A DNA stretch of 64,000 bases from Caulobacter endophyticus (lineage in GTDB: Bacteria > Pseudomonadota > Alphaproteobacteria > Caulobacterales > Caulobacteraceae): contig NZ_JARQWV010000007.1 in the NCBI RefSeq assembly GCF_029543245.1, positions 124,001 through 188,000 on the forward strand, in the 5' to 3' direction. Shown piece after piece: positions 8,255 to 18,000 of the stretch. Made by a program: the position numbers and the translations under genes. Each line of letters begins with the position of its first letter. The first letter of the stretch is position 1. The notes beneath the pieces were generated by a model. The model saw only the letters and a program-made list of their open reading frames with translations, made no database searches and was not told the DNA's origin.

Positions 8255-8992
8255 CTACTTCTGCTTCCTGCCGCCCCAGGGCAGGCGTTCCTTCACCCCG
8301 TCCATCGGCGTGCGGGTGGTGGTCACCGGCGGTGGGGCGGCGATGACGGGCTTGGGCAGGGGGTAGGCCCGCCAGCCGGTCTGGATCAGAGCCTCGAAGC
8401 CCTGGCAGCGCGGCATGATCCTGACCGCGCCGGTTCTCGGCTTGGCGAAGGGCGGCGGCTGGCTGACGGCCTGGCGGCGCGGATCGATGAACCGCCAGTC
8501 GCCGGGCAGGCCGTAGCCCTTCTCGCCGCCGGTCTTCACCGCCTGGTAGGCCAGGTTGGCCTGGAAGGGCTTGACCCCGTACTTGAGCATGGCGCGCAGG
8601 AAGATGGCGTCGGCCTCGGCCCGCTTGTCCTTTTCGCCGACGGCGTACAGCCAGTCGTGGACGATGGCGGCGCGCGCCGTCGGGCCCTGGGGGTCGATGA
8701 AGCCCTGGCCGTACCACGGCACGCTGGCGAAGTCGGTGACGTACCAGCGCGGCACGACGATGACCTTGCCGGTCTCGACGTCGCAATAGGGGAACTCCGC
8801 CTCCAGGGTGAAGAGCTTGCGGCCCTCCTTGGACTGGTTGAACAGCATCACCGGCTGCGGGGTGAGCGAGCTGGGCGGGGTGGGGGCCACCACCGGCACG
8901 AAGACGGTCGTCTCCTTGGTCGTCGTGCACGCGGCGACGGCCAGGCCCAGAGTAACGGCGGCGGCGAGCGAAAGCTTGGAGCGAAGCGTCAT
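8255..8992 (-). CDS. DUF1353 lipoprotein
   Basis: The 245-residue protein starts with a lipoprotein signal (lipobox LAVAAC, Cys at about residue 22) and a Thr-rich linker. The middle carries DUF1353 hallmarks: WYVTDFASVPWYG followed by AAIVHDWLYAVGEKDKRAEADAIFLRAML. DUF1353 proteins are often phage or cell-envelope proteins of unknown function. The conserved His-Asp (HDW) suggests a metal or catalytic site, which is inference. It is divergent from the peroxiredoxin-like gene. Confidence 0.82.
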   Translation of the reverse strand: MTLRSKLSLAAAVTLGLAVAACTTTKETTVFVPVVAPTPPSSLTPQPVMLFNQSKEGRKLFTLEAEFPYCDVETGKVIVVPRWYVTDFASVPWYGQGFIDPQGPTARAAIVHDWLYAVGEKDKRAEADAIFLRAMLKYGVKPFQANLAYQAVKTGGEKGYGLPGDWRFIDPRRQAVSQPPPFAKPRTGAVRIMPRCQGFEALIQTGWRAYPLPKPVIAAPPPVTTTRTPMDGVKERLPWGGRKQK

Positions 8993-9182
8993 GATCGTGC
9001 TGGGCGGGAGGAAACGGCGAAGCGATGCCGTCTTCTGGCGGCCGAAATGCGGCGGATCAAGCCTTCAAGGCCAAGCTTTCCGCCGCAAGACAAAGGATTG
9101 CGCGCACCATGCGCTGTTCCACCGCACGACGATCCGTGAGACTGTCTCGCAACATCGGTCATCCCGCTGCTGGAGGTTCCCC

Positions 9183-9785
9183 ATGATCACCCGTCGCCTG
9201 ATCGTCGCCGGCGCCCCGCTGGTCGTGCTCGCGCCCAGCCTGGCCCTCGCCGCGCCGGCGCCGGCCTTCACCGCCAAGGACATCGACGGCAAGACCCGCT
9301 CTCTGGCCGAGTTCAAGGGCAAGACCGTCGTGCTCGAATGGGTCAACGAGGGCTGCCCCTATGTGAAGAAGCACTACTCGGGCAACATGCAGGGCCTGCA
9401 GCAGGCCGCCACCGCCGACGGCGTCGTGTGGCTCAGCGTGGTCTCGTCGGCCCCCGGCAAGCAGGGCTACTTCGCCGACGGCGCCCAGGCCAGGACCTGG
9501 ATGAGCGCCAAGGGCGCCAAGCCCACGACCCTGCTGCTCGACCCCGAGGGCGTGGTCGCCACCGCCTATAAGGCCAAGACCACGCCGCACATGTACGTCA
9601 TCGATCCGGCCGGTCAGCTGGTCTACCAGGGCGCCATCGACGACAAGCCGTCGAACAAGGTCGAGGACATCGCCACGGCCAAGAACTATGTCGCCGCCGC
9701 GCTTTCCGACCTCAAGGCCGGCCGCAAGGTGGCGGTGCCAGCCAGCCAGCCGTACGGCTGCGCGGTGAAGTACAAGGACGCTTGA
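9183..9785 (+). CDS. Periplasmic peroxiredoxin/TlpA-like redoxin, probable ScsB substrate
   Basis: The 200-residue protein has a signal peptide (MITRRLIVAGAPLVVLAPSLALA) and a thioredoxin/AhpC-TSA fold with reactive Cys58 in NEGCPYVKKHY, TTPHMYVIDPAGQLVYQGAID and a second Cys near the C-terminus (QPYGCAVKYKD). Cell-envelope peroxiredoxin-like proteins of this type are reported partners of ScsB in Caulobacter. The nearby scsB makes a peroxide-reducing pathway likely here. The ATG at 9183 starts the signal peptide; the frame is open further upstream but non-coding in character. Confidence 0.85.
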   Translation: MITRRLIVAGAPLVVLAPSLALAAPAPAFTAKDIDGKTRSLAEFKGKTVVLEWVNEGCPYVKKHYSGNMQGLQQAATADGVVWLSVVSSAPGKQGYFADGAQARTWMSAKGAKPTTLLLDPEGVVATAYKAKTTPHMYVIDPAGQLVYQGAIDDKPSNKVEDIATAKNYVAAALSDLKAGRKVAVPASQPYGCAVKYKDA

Positions 9786-9813
9786 GGGAAAGCACCTCTC
9801 CCGTTCCCTTCTC

Positions 9814-9952
9814 GTCATCCCGGAAAGCGCGCAGCGCTTATCCGGGACCCAGGAGACTGGGCGCGGCTTCTAGTTCAGCCTCCCGGGCGGCTGCCGACGC
9901 AATGCGGCGGCCCCTGGGTCCCGGCTCTCCGCTACGCTGCGGCTGGGATGAC
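9814..9952. repeat. Palindromic intergenic repeat, family A, copy 1
   Basis: The element is bounded by inverted ends GTCATCCC (9814-9821) and GGGATGAC (9945-9952). It carries internal inverted arms GGGACCCAGG (9844-9853) and CCTGGGTCCC (9913-9922), and a conserved GCGGCGGCCCCTGGGTCCCG block. A second copy with the same outer ends, arms and block lies after hisG. It has no ORF and behaves like a MITE/REP-type dispersed palindrome. Confidence 0.85.
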
Positions 9953-9975
9953 GGGCCTTGGACCGTGGGCCGCCC

Positions 9976-10467
9976 CTACGCCGCCGGCTGTGGCGGGGCG
10001 GTGATGACCTCGACGTTGTCGTTCAGCAGATAGACCATGTCGCGCAGGGCCTGGTCCTGGGTCTTGACGGTCTTGGCGTCGGCCATGGCGGTCAGCTTTT
10101 CCGGCAGGTCCTGGCTGATGCCGCGCAGGATGCATTTCAGGTCGTCGACCGCGCCGCGCTCTTTCAGGGTGACGTGGCCCTTCATGTCCAGCGCCGACAG
10201 GGCCTCGATCTCGGCCTTGAAGGCGGCGAAGCCCGGCAGGGCCACGGCCGGAGCGGCGGGATCCTTGGGCAGGGCCTCGCGATAGCCCTCGACGCGGGTC
10301 TTCAGGGCGCCGGCGCGCTTGACGATATCGATGAAAAGCGGCTCGCCCGCCACCGAAGGCGGGGCCTGGCCGGGCTGCACGACCGCGGGGGCCTGGTTCA
10401 CGGGCGCCGCCGAACCGGTCGAAGCCAGCCACAGCATGGCGGAAAAAGCGATCGCGTCGCAGGACAT
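9976..10467 (-). CDS. Secreted or anchored hypothetical protein
   Basis: The 163-residue product has an N-terminal hydrophobic stretch (IAFSAMLWLASTGSAAP) consistent with a signal peptide. A Pro/Val/Gln-rich segment and a helical, charged body follow (KRAGALKTRVEGYREALP; KAEIEALSALDMKGHVTLKERG). I recognise no family. It is divergent from pgi with about 93 bases between starts. Codon bias and a GGAG Shine-Dalgarno support it as real. Confidence 0.65.
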   Translation of the reverse strand: MSCDAIAFSAMLWLASTGSAAPVNQAPAVVQPGQAPPSVAGEPLFIDIVKRAGALKTRVEGYREALPKDPAAPAVALPGFAAFKAEIEALSALDMKGHVTLKERGAVDDLKCILRGISQDLPEKLTAMADAKTVKTQDQALRDMVYLLNDNVEVITAPPQPAA

Positions 10468-10560
10468 CGGCTACTCCGGTCGAAAAACGTCATTGGTCTT
10501 CATGACGCCGAGACGGACCTTTGGTAAGCCCGGGCCCGTAAACGCTGTTTTACCACATAC

Positions 10561-12192
10561 ATGGAGCTGCCCGTGTCCGATCTCGACGCCGCCTGGACCC
10601 GCCTGGAAACCGCCGCCAAGGCCGCCGGGGAGAAGCGCATCGTCGAGTTCTTCGACACCGAGCCCCAGCGTCTCGAGACCCTGACCCTCGACGTCGCCGG
10701 CCTGCATCTCGACCTTTCCAAGCAGGCCTGGGACGAGGCCGGTCTGGAAGCCGCGCTCGATCTGGCCCACGCCGCCGGCGTCGAGACCGCCCGCGCCCGC
10801 ATGCTGGGCGGCGAGGCGATCAATTCGTCCGAAGGCCGGGCCGTGCTGCACGTGGCCCTGCGCGCCAAAAGCAACGCCGACATCAAGGCTCAGGGCGTTC
10901 CGGTGATGGCTGAGGTCGAGGCCGTCCGTGAGCGGATGAAGGCCTTCGCCGAGGCCGTCCGCTCGGGCGCGATCAAGGGCGCCACGGGCAAGCCGTTCAA
11001 GTCGATCCTGCACATCGGCATCGGCGGCAGCGATCTTGGCCCCCGCCTGCTGTGGGACGCCCTGCGCCCCGTGAAGCCGGAAATCGACCTGCGCTTCGTG
11101 GCCAATGTGGACGGCGCCGAGTTCCTGCTGACCACGGCCGATCTCGACCCGGAAGAGACCCTGGTCGTGGTGGTCTCCAAGACCTTCACCACCCAGGAGA
11201 CCATGTCCAACGCCGCCGCCGCCCGCGCCTGGCTGGTCGCAGCCGTGGGCGAGGAGGGCGCCAACGCCCACCTGGCCGCCGTGTCGACCGCGCTGGACAA
11301 GACCTCGGCTTTCGGGGTTTCGGACGAGCGGGTGTTCGGCTTCTGGGACTGGGTCGGAGGCCGCTATTCGCTGTGGTCGGCGGTCAGCCTGTCGGTGGCC
11401 GTCGCCGCCGGCTGGGACGTGTTCCAGGGCTTCCTCGACGGCGCGGCGCAGATGGACGCCCACTTCGCCAGCGCCCCGCTGGAAAAGAACGCCCCGGTGC
11501 TGGTCGCCCTGGCCCAGATCTTCAACCGCAACGGCCTCGACCGTCGCGCCCGCTCGGTCGTTCCGTACTCGCACCGTCTGCGCCGCCTGGCCTCGTTCCT
11601 CCAGCAGCTGGAGATGGAGAGCAACGGCAAGTCGGTCGGCCCCGACGGCAAGCCCGCCGCGCGCGGCACCGCCACGGTGGTGTTCGGCGACGAGGGCACC
11701 AACGTCCAGCACGCCTATTTCCAGTGCATGCACCAGGGGACCGACATCACCCCGATGGAGCTGATCGGTCTGGCCAGGTCCGACGAAGGTCCGGCCGGCA
11801 TGCATGAGAAGCTGCTGTCGAACCTGCTGGCCCAGGCCGAGGCCTTCATGGTCGGCCGGACCACCGAAGATGTCGTGGCTGAGCTGCAGGCCAAGGGCGT
11901 TTCAGAAACCGAGATCGCCACCCTGGCCCCGCAGCGCACCTTCGCCGGCAATCGCCCGTCGACCCTGGTGCTGCTCGACCGCCTGACGCCCCAGACCTTC
12001 GGCGCCCTGATCGCCCTCTACGAGCACAAGACCTTCGTCGAGGGCGTGATCTGGGGGATCAACAGCTTCGACCAGTGGGGCGTGGAGCTGGGCAAGGTGA
12101 TGGCCGGCCGCATCCTGCCGGAACTGGAAGCCGGCGCCGTCGGCGAGCACGACCCGTCGACCAGCGCGCTGATCGGGCGGCTGAAGGCATAG
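10561..12192 (+). CDS. pgi: Glucose-6-phosphate isomerase
   Basis: This enzyme interconverts glucose-6-phosphate and fructose-6-phosphate in the cytoplasm. The 543-residue protein shows the SIS domains, with HIGIGGSDLGPRLL (sugar-phosphate loop), VVSKTFTTQETMSNA (PGI signature), GGRYSLWSAVSL and the C-terminal WGINSFDQWGVELGK segment with the catalytic Lys region. Length is normal. A GTG at 10573 is a possible alternative start. The transcript ends at the strong terminator at 12271-12306. Confidence 0.97.
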   Translation: MELPVSDLDAAWTRLETAAKAAGEKRIVEFFDTEPQRLETLTLDVAGLHLDLSKQAWDEAGLEAALDLAHAAGVETARARMLGGEAINSSEGRAVLHVALRAKSNADIKAQGVPVMAEVEAVRERMKAFAEAVRSGAIKGATGKPFKSILHIGIGGSDLGPRLLWDALRPVKPEIDLRFVANVDGAEFLLTTADLDPEETLVVVVSKTFTTQETMSNAAAARAWLVAAVGEEGANAHLAAVSTALDKTSAFGVSDERVFGFWDWVGGRYSLWSAVSLSVAVAAGWDVFQGFLDGAAQMDAHFASAPLEKNAPVLVALAQIFNRNGLDRRARSVVPYSHRLRRLASFLQQLEMESNGKSVGPDGKPAARGTATVVFGDEGTNVQHAYFQCMHQGTDITPMELIGLARSDEGPAGMHEKLLSNLLAQAEAFMVGRTTEDVVAELQAKGVSETEIATLAPQRTFAGNRPSTLVLLDRLTPQTFGALIALYEHKTFVEGVIWGINSFDQWGVELGKVMAGRILPELEAGAVGEHDPSTSALIGRLKA

Positions 12193-12205
12193 AAGGCCCC
12201 GATGT

Positions 12206-12370
12206 CCTTCTCCCCTTGCGGGAGAAGGTGTCGGCGATAGCCGACGGATGAGGGGTCTCTCAGAAGACAGACGCCGCGAAAGCTGATCGGCTTTCGCGGC
12301 GTTTTTCGTACGTGCGACCCCTCACCCGACCCCACTCCGTGGGGCCACCCTCTCCCGCAAGGGGAGAGGG
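12206..12370. repeat. Palindromic intergenic repeat, family B, copy 1 (contains the pgi terminator)
   Basis: The left end is a self-complementary arm, a CTTCTCCC-TTGC-GGGAGAAG-type hairpin (12206-12228). The right end is a related arm (CCCTCTCCCGCAAGGGGAGAGGG-like, 12348-12370). Between them lie GAGGGGTCTC and GACCCCTCAC segments in inverted orientation and the pgi terminator. The clustered C- and G-rich arms resemble the elements at 39.6 and 42.6 kb. Confidence 0.7.
12271..12306 (+). terminator. Intrinsic terminator of pgi
   Basis: A 13-bp perfect stem (ACGCCGCGAAAGC at 12271-12283, GCTTTCGCGGCGT at 12290-12302) with a 6-base loop is followed by TTTTT. It sits in the centre of the palindromic repeat. 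Confidence 0.93.
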
Positions 12371-12379
12371 ACCACGAAG

Positions 12380-14452
12380 TCAGAACGTCTTTCTCACCCG
12401 CAGGCTGACGAACGTGCGCGGGTCGATGTCGCGGACTTCCTGGTAGCGCACCGGCCGGGTGACGCGGTCGGCATAGACCGTGCGGGTGACGACGAAGTCG
12501 TCCCAGACGTTCAGCTGGGCGCGGATGGCCAGGGTCGGGGTCGGCTTGTACTCGGCGAAGGCCTCGTAATAGTTGGCGCCGCGCCACTTGTTGGTCTGGT
12601 CGGGGTCATAGGTGCCCTGGCCCAGCAGCGGCAGCCAGTTGATCCCCCACTGCACCTGGCCGCGCATCAGGTCCTGCTGGAAGCCGATATTGGCCTGGGT
12701 CGGGCGGACCTGCGAGATCGGCCGGTCCTTGTGGTCGGTCGGATCGGTGACGTGGGTCTCGTTCCAGTCGTTCTTGAAGGTGAGACGGCCGCCCTTCACG
12801 CCCAGCTTGTCGGTGGGCACGACGATGTTGAGCGACAGCTTGTCGAGCGTGCCGTCGCCGATGTTGCCGGTCGCCGACAGGCCGCCCGGCAGGGGCAGGC
12901 GGTCGATGACGCCGATGATCTCGTCGTGGCGCCAGCCGATCGACACCACGCCCTCACCCCAGAACCGGCGCTCGTAGGTCAGTTCGCTGATCCAGCGCTG
13001 CTCGGGCTCCAGGTCGACATTGCCGCCATAGACCGCGCCGTCGCCGAACTCGGCCGAGGCGGCGAAGTCGCCGAAATCCAGCTGGCCGAGCTCCCGTTCG
13101 AAGCGGAAGCGCAGCTGGTGGTCGGCCTTGGGCGTCCAGGTCGCCTGGAAGCGGGGCTTGGCGTAGAAGAAGCTCTTCTCCTGGTCGGCGTCGCCCGACT
13201 GGCTGATCGTCGAGGTCTCCAGCCGCACGCCGCCCTCGAGCGTCAGCTTGGGGTTCACCCGCCAGGTGGTCTTCAGGAAGGCCTCGCCGCGCGTCTCCTC
13301 GACCTTGACCGAGGCCGAGGGCAGGTCAACGGCCGCGCCGCCGACCGAATAGGCCTGCTTCACGTCGAGCATGTTGTAGGCGACCTCGCCGCCGAACTCG
13401 AAGGTCAGGCCCGGCTTGCGCTCGTGGCGGATGGTGGCGCGCAGGATGGATTCCGAGGAGTCGCCCTGCGCCCCGAAACGCTCCTGCGGGCTGACGGCGC
13501 CGCCCACCGCGGCGTCGTTCAGGGCCTCGCTGTCGAACTTTTCGAACTCGTGCATCACCCGGGTTTCGAGGTTCCAGCGCGGCGCCAGCGGGCGGCTGTA
13601 GGTCAGGCCCAGTTCGCCCGAGCGGCTGTCTTCCTCATAGGCGGTGCGGCGCTTGGAGGTGGCCGAGGTCAGTTCCTGCCAGTCCTGCCAGTCGTTGACG
13701 CCATAGCGGGCGGTGGCGTCGATCTTGCCGCCGGCCAGGGGGGCGGCGTAGTTGCCGCGGATCGAGCGGCCGCCGCCGTAGCCGTCGTTCAGGAAGGCCT
13801 CGTCGCGCAGCACCACGCCGTTTCCGTCGCGGCGCACCGAGCGGCCCGCGCCGTTGGAGTCGCTGCTGCTGGTGCCGTCCGACAGGGTGACGCCCCAGCT
13901 CTTGTCGCCGTCGCGGGCGGTGAACTGGTAGGAGCCGCCCCACACGTCGTGGCCGCCGTCGAAGATCTGGCTGTTGAGGGTCAGGATCGACTGGCGGACC
14001 GCGCCCTTCTTCAGGACCACGTTGGCGACTACGCCATAGCCCTGCATGTCGATGCCCGGCGCGCCGCCGCGGATCAGTTCGATGCGTTCGACCTGGGCGG
14101 CGGGGGTGCGCTGCAGGACGTTGGAGCCGGTCTCGGCCTTGGAGGCGGGGCGGTTGTTGTTGACCAGCACGTTGCCGACCGCGCCCTCGAAGCCGCGGGT
14201 GCCGGCGCCGTCGTTGAGCACGAAGCCCGGCAGGCGATTGACCATGTCCAGTGCGGTGTTGGGGCGCAGGCTGGTGAAGAAGTCCGGCACGAAGATCAGC
14301 ACGCCCTTCTGGGTCGCGTCGTCCAGCGGCGCCTCGCTGACCGGGCCGGTCGGAACCGGCGCCTGGGCGGCCTGCGGAGCCTCGGCGGCCTGGGCCGCGC
14401 CGGCGGCGAGCAACGCGAAGGCGGCGGTGGCGAACAGCACGGACTTGGACAT
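12380..14452 (-). CDS. TonB-dependent outer-membrane receptor
   Basis: The 690-residue protein has a signal peptide (MSKSVLFATAAFALLAAGAAQA), a short Ala/Pro-rich segment and a plug domain (FTSLRPNTALDMVNRLPGFVLNDGAGTRGFEG; VERIELIRGGAPGIDMQGYGVVANVVLKK). A roughly 550-residue 22-strand beta-barrel ends in the C-terminal aromatic (VSLRVRKTF). It imports an unidentified ligand using TonB-ExbBD energy. I see no clear TonB box between the signal peptide and plug. The start is the ATG at 14452 rather than an in-frame codon 15 bases upstream, because the signal peptide begins there. No transport or regulatory partner is adjacent. Confidence 0.9.
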   Translation of the reverse strand: MSKSVLFATAAFALLAAGAAQAAEAPQAAQAPVPTGPVSEAPLDDATQKGVLIFVPDFFTSLRPNTALDMVNRLPGFVLNDGAGTRGFEGAVGNVLVNNNRPASKAETGSNVLQRTPAAQVERIELIRGGAPGIDMQGYGVVANVVLKKGAVRQSILTLNSQIFDGGHDVWGGSYQFTARDGDKSWGVTLSDGTSSSDSNGAGRSVRRDGNGVVLRDEAFLNDGYGGGRSIRGNYAAPLAGGKIDATARYGVNDWQDWQELTSATSKRRTAYEEDSRSGELGLTYSRPLAPRWNLETRVMHEFEKFDSEALNDAAVGGAVSPQERFGAQGDSSESILRATIRHERKPGLTFEFGGEVAYNMLDVKQAYSVGGAAVDLPSASVKVEETRGEAFLKTTWRVNPKLTLEGGVRLETSTISQSGDADQEKSFFYAKPRFQATWTPKADHQLRFRFERELGQLDFGDFAASAEFGDGAVYGGNVDLEPEQRWISELTYERRFWGEGVVSIGWRHDEIIGVIDRLPLPGGLSATGNIGDGTLDKLSLNIVVPTDKLGVKGGRLTFKNDWNETHVTDPTDHKDRPISQVRPTQANIGFQQDLMRGQVQWGINWLPLLGQGTYDPDQTNKWRGANYYEAFAEYKPTPTLAIRAQLNVWDDFVVTRTVYADRVTRPVRYQEVRDIDPRTFVSLRVRKTF

Positions 14453-14600
14453 GAACTTTCCCCTCAATCCCGGGGAAGGTCTTGCCGGTGGTCGCCCGCG
14501 ACCTCAAATTAAACGCCTGAAAGGTGGATTAAATATACGAAATCATTACGGGAAATTCAGGTTGGTGACACTGCTGGAGCTCGGTGTGAGAGCCAGAACG

Positions 14601-14969
14601 CTAGGTGACGTCGATGGCAATGACGGTCGGTTCACGCGCATCATTGGTCCAGATCGATAAGCCGGTGCGACGAGAGGGAGCGGCGATTTCGATCAGTTCG
14701 TTCAGCTCGGCGTCGCTCACCACCAGTCGCTCGCTCTGCGTATCGATTTCACCCTTGAAGACGAGGGTCAGGTCGGCGTGATCGGACCCCGAACCGATGA
14801 CTATCCGGGTGCACCCGTCGATCTCGCAGAGCGTTCCGACGCAGACGCATTGCGCGTTGGCCCAAAGACGGGACGGTCCGCCGTCAAACTCTGGAGCGTC
14901 CACATCTACGCTTCCCGCGATCAGAATGAACGAGCCGGGCGCGCGAATAGAAACCTCTTGCGGCTCCAT
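14601..14969 (-). CDS. Orphan hypothetical protein with atypical codon use
   Basis: The 122-residue ORF shows a plausible soluble protein (SFILIAGSVDVDAPEF; CVCVGTLCEIDGCTRIVIGSGSDHADLTLVFKGEID) with a CxC...C..C cysteine cluster around residue 42. It is less GC-biased at third positions than the flanking genes. I recognise no family. It could be a recent acquisition or a spurious ORF. The absence of any competing frame and the moderate length favour a real gene. Confidence 0.5.
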   Translation of the reverse strand: MEPQEVSIRAPGSFILIAGSVDVDAPEFDGGPSRLWANAQCVCVGTLCEIDGCTRIVIGSGSDHADLTLVFKGEIDTQSERLVVSDAELNELIEIAAPSRRTGLSIWTNDAREPTVIAIDVT

Positions 14970-15059
14970 GGCTCAAACTTTTCGTCTGGTTGCGAGATGG
15001 ATGACCCTGGCCTTTGCGCCAGATCTCCACAAGGGGGGCGTGAGGAGGCGCTCCGCCCC

Positions 15060-18000
15060 TCACCGCCTCTTGTAGAACTCCGCCTCGACGATGCTCAGCG
15101 CGCCGCCGGTCTTGACCTTCTCGGCGCCGGTGTCGAAGCCGCCCTTGGCGCCGGTGACCTCGACGATCTTGCCGAAGGCGTCGCGGTCGGCCGTGGCGCC
15201 GGTCAGGGCGATGCGCAGGCGCGAGCCCTTGGCGGCCTTCAGCGGCAAGGTCACGTAGCCCAGGCTCTTTGGAGCCTCGCCCTCGTAGACCACCTCGCCG
15301 TCCATGGTGATCCGCAGCGGATAGGAGCGGATGCGCCAGCCGATCAGCTTCAGCGAGATCTCGTCGACCTGTTGGGATTTCGGCAGGCGATACTCGATCC
15401 AGGCGTTCTCCAGCCGGCCGTCGCTGGCCCAGTGGGTGGCCTCGTCGTCGTCGACCGTGGCGGAAACCTTGTCGGCGTTGGAGCCGGCGGTGATCTCCAC
15501 AGCCTTGATCGTGTCGCGGCGGACCTTGAAGGCCGGGGTCGAGGGCGTCGGGCCGCGCGCCATGCTGACCGGAAGCAGAGGGGAGTCGGCTGAAGGCGCA
15601 ACGGCGTCCAGCGTGATCGTCGCGGGCTTCAGGCCATCTGCCGTGGCGGTCACGCGCACCTGGCCGGACGCCAGGGTCGAGCGCAGGGCCACGCGGTTGA
15701 TCCCGCCCTCCACCGGCAGGGCCTTGGCCAGGATGTAGTTGTCGTCCTTGCGGTTGGAGCCGGCGTACTGGGTCACCGCGTCGACCCCGGCCGGACCCTT
15801 GGTCACCGGCTCGCCCGAGGCCGAGACCGGGGTGTCGGTCGGCTTGGCGTCGCTTTTGGAGTCGCCCTGGGCGATGCCGCCGCGCCATTCGGCCGAACCG
15901 GCCACGTCGAAGCTGACCATGTCCAGCGCCGTGGGCACGCGCCGGCCTTCAGCATCCACCGCCTCGACGTCGACCAGGGCGATGTCGGCCGCGTCGGCCT
16001 TCCAGCCGCCGGGGCCGGTGCGCGGCGTCAGCTTCAGGGCGACCGCCGGACCGGTGGTGATCCGCTCGTCGCGGGCGACCTCCTTGCCCTTGGCGTCGCG
16101 GGCGATCGCCGTCAGGGTTCCGGGGGCATAGGCCACGCCCTTGAAGGTGAAGAGGAAGCCGTCCGACTTCTCGCCCCGGCCCAGCGACTTGCCGTTGAGG
16201 GCCAGCTCGACGCTGTCGGCGCTGGAGACGACCAGAACGTCTTTCACCGTGCCGGCGGCGTAGTTCCAGTGGCCGACGATGTGCGAGCGCGGCTTTTCCA
16301 CGTCGACCCAGCCGTCCCACATCACCTGGTGGGCGAAGAAGCCCTCCTTCGGGATGCGCATGGCGTCCACCTCGCCGCTGCGGCGATAGTTGTTGTCGCC
16401 GCGGAAGTGGGTGTTGCTGTCGGAGAAGATGATGTTGACGCCGCCGGCGCTGACCCGCTCGCCGCCGCCCGGGCGCTCGACCCAGTAGTCGTTCCAGCGC
16501 TGCACGGTCTCGATGACCATGCTGTCCTGGTTGCGGTTGTAGCTGGGGCTGTCCTTGTGGAACGGGGCGGTGAACTCGTCCTGGAACTTCCGCGCGGACT
16601 CGTCGCGGGAATACTCCATGGCCCACATCGGCTTGCCGGCGCTCTTGTTGATGTAGAGCATCTCGCCGCCGTACTCGGCGACCTTGCTGTCGAGCATCTC
16701 GCGCGAGCCGATGGCGCGGCCGCCGTGCGGATCCAGCCGGTCGCGCACGGCCTTCAGCTGCGCCATATGCGCCTCGCTGATGTTCTCGTTGCCGCCCTCG
16801 TAGAAGATGATCGACGGGTTGTTGCGGAAGGCGACGATGGCGTCGGCCATGGCCTCGACCCGCTGGTCCCAGCGGCGGCCGGAGACGTCGCTCTCGGCGT
16901 CGCCGGCCGGCATGGCCTGCATCAGGCCCACGCGGTCCGAGCTTTCCACGTCCTGGCGGGCCGGGGCGATGTGCATCCAGCGCACCAGGTTGCCGCCGCT
17001 CTCCACCATCAGGCCGTTGGAGAAGTCGCTGATCCACGGCGGGATGTTGGTCCCCAGGGCCGGCCACTCGTTGCTGGTGCGCTGGGCGTAGCCGTGCACT
17101 TGGATGGCGCGGTCGTTGAGGAAGACGGTCCCGTTCCTGAACTCGGTCTTGCGGAAGCCGGTGCGGGTCAGGGCGCTGTCGACGACCTTGCCGTCCTCCA
17201 CCAGCTCGGTGGTCACCGCATAGAGATAGCCGTAGCCCCAGCTCCAGAAGTGCAGGTCCGACAGCCGCCGGCTGGCCGACACCGTCTTGGTCTCGCCGGG
17301 CGCAATGGTGACGGCCGGGGCGGTGAACTGGCCGGCCGGCTTGCCGTCGACGTCCTTCAGCGTGACGCGATAGGCGAAGGTGCGGGGTTTGGCGCCGTCG
17401 TTCTGCACCTGGCTTTCGGCGTGGATCGTGGCCTTGCGGCCCTTGATGTCGAACTGGTCGGCCCAGACATAGACGCCGGTGGTCCCCAGGCTCGTATAGA
17501 GCGGCAGGGTCTGGTGCAGGTCGCCGGTCAGGCGTAGCCGCACCGCGCGATGGATGCCGCCGTAGTTCACATTGAAGTTGTTGTTGTTCCACTGGAAGCC
17601 GCTGCCGGTGGCGCGCTCCTTGTACTTCCAGTCGTTGTCGACCCGCACGGCGATGACGTTGACGAACGGGGCAGGCTTCAAAAGCTTGGTCGCATCCACG
17701 CCGAAGGCGGTGGCGCCGTTCTCGTGGCCGCCCGCACGCACGCCGTTGATGTAGACGTCGCCGGCCTGGCGCACGCCCTCGAAGTCGAGGATGGCGCGAC
17801 CGCCCACCGCCGGACCCGCATCGGCCGGCAGCACGAAGCGCTTGCGGTACCAGGTGATGCCGGTCGAGTGCTCGTGGATGTCGCGCGAGAACGCCTCGTC
17901 CTCGTTGAAGGCGCGGGGCAGGGTGACCGGCTTCCAGGCGGCGTCGTCGAAGGCGAGCGCTTCGGCGCCTGCAAGCTCGCCGGTGGCCATGCGCCAGCCG

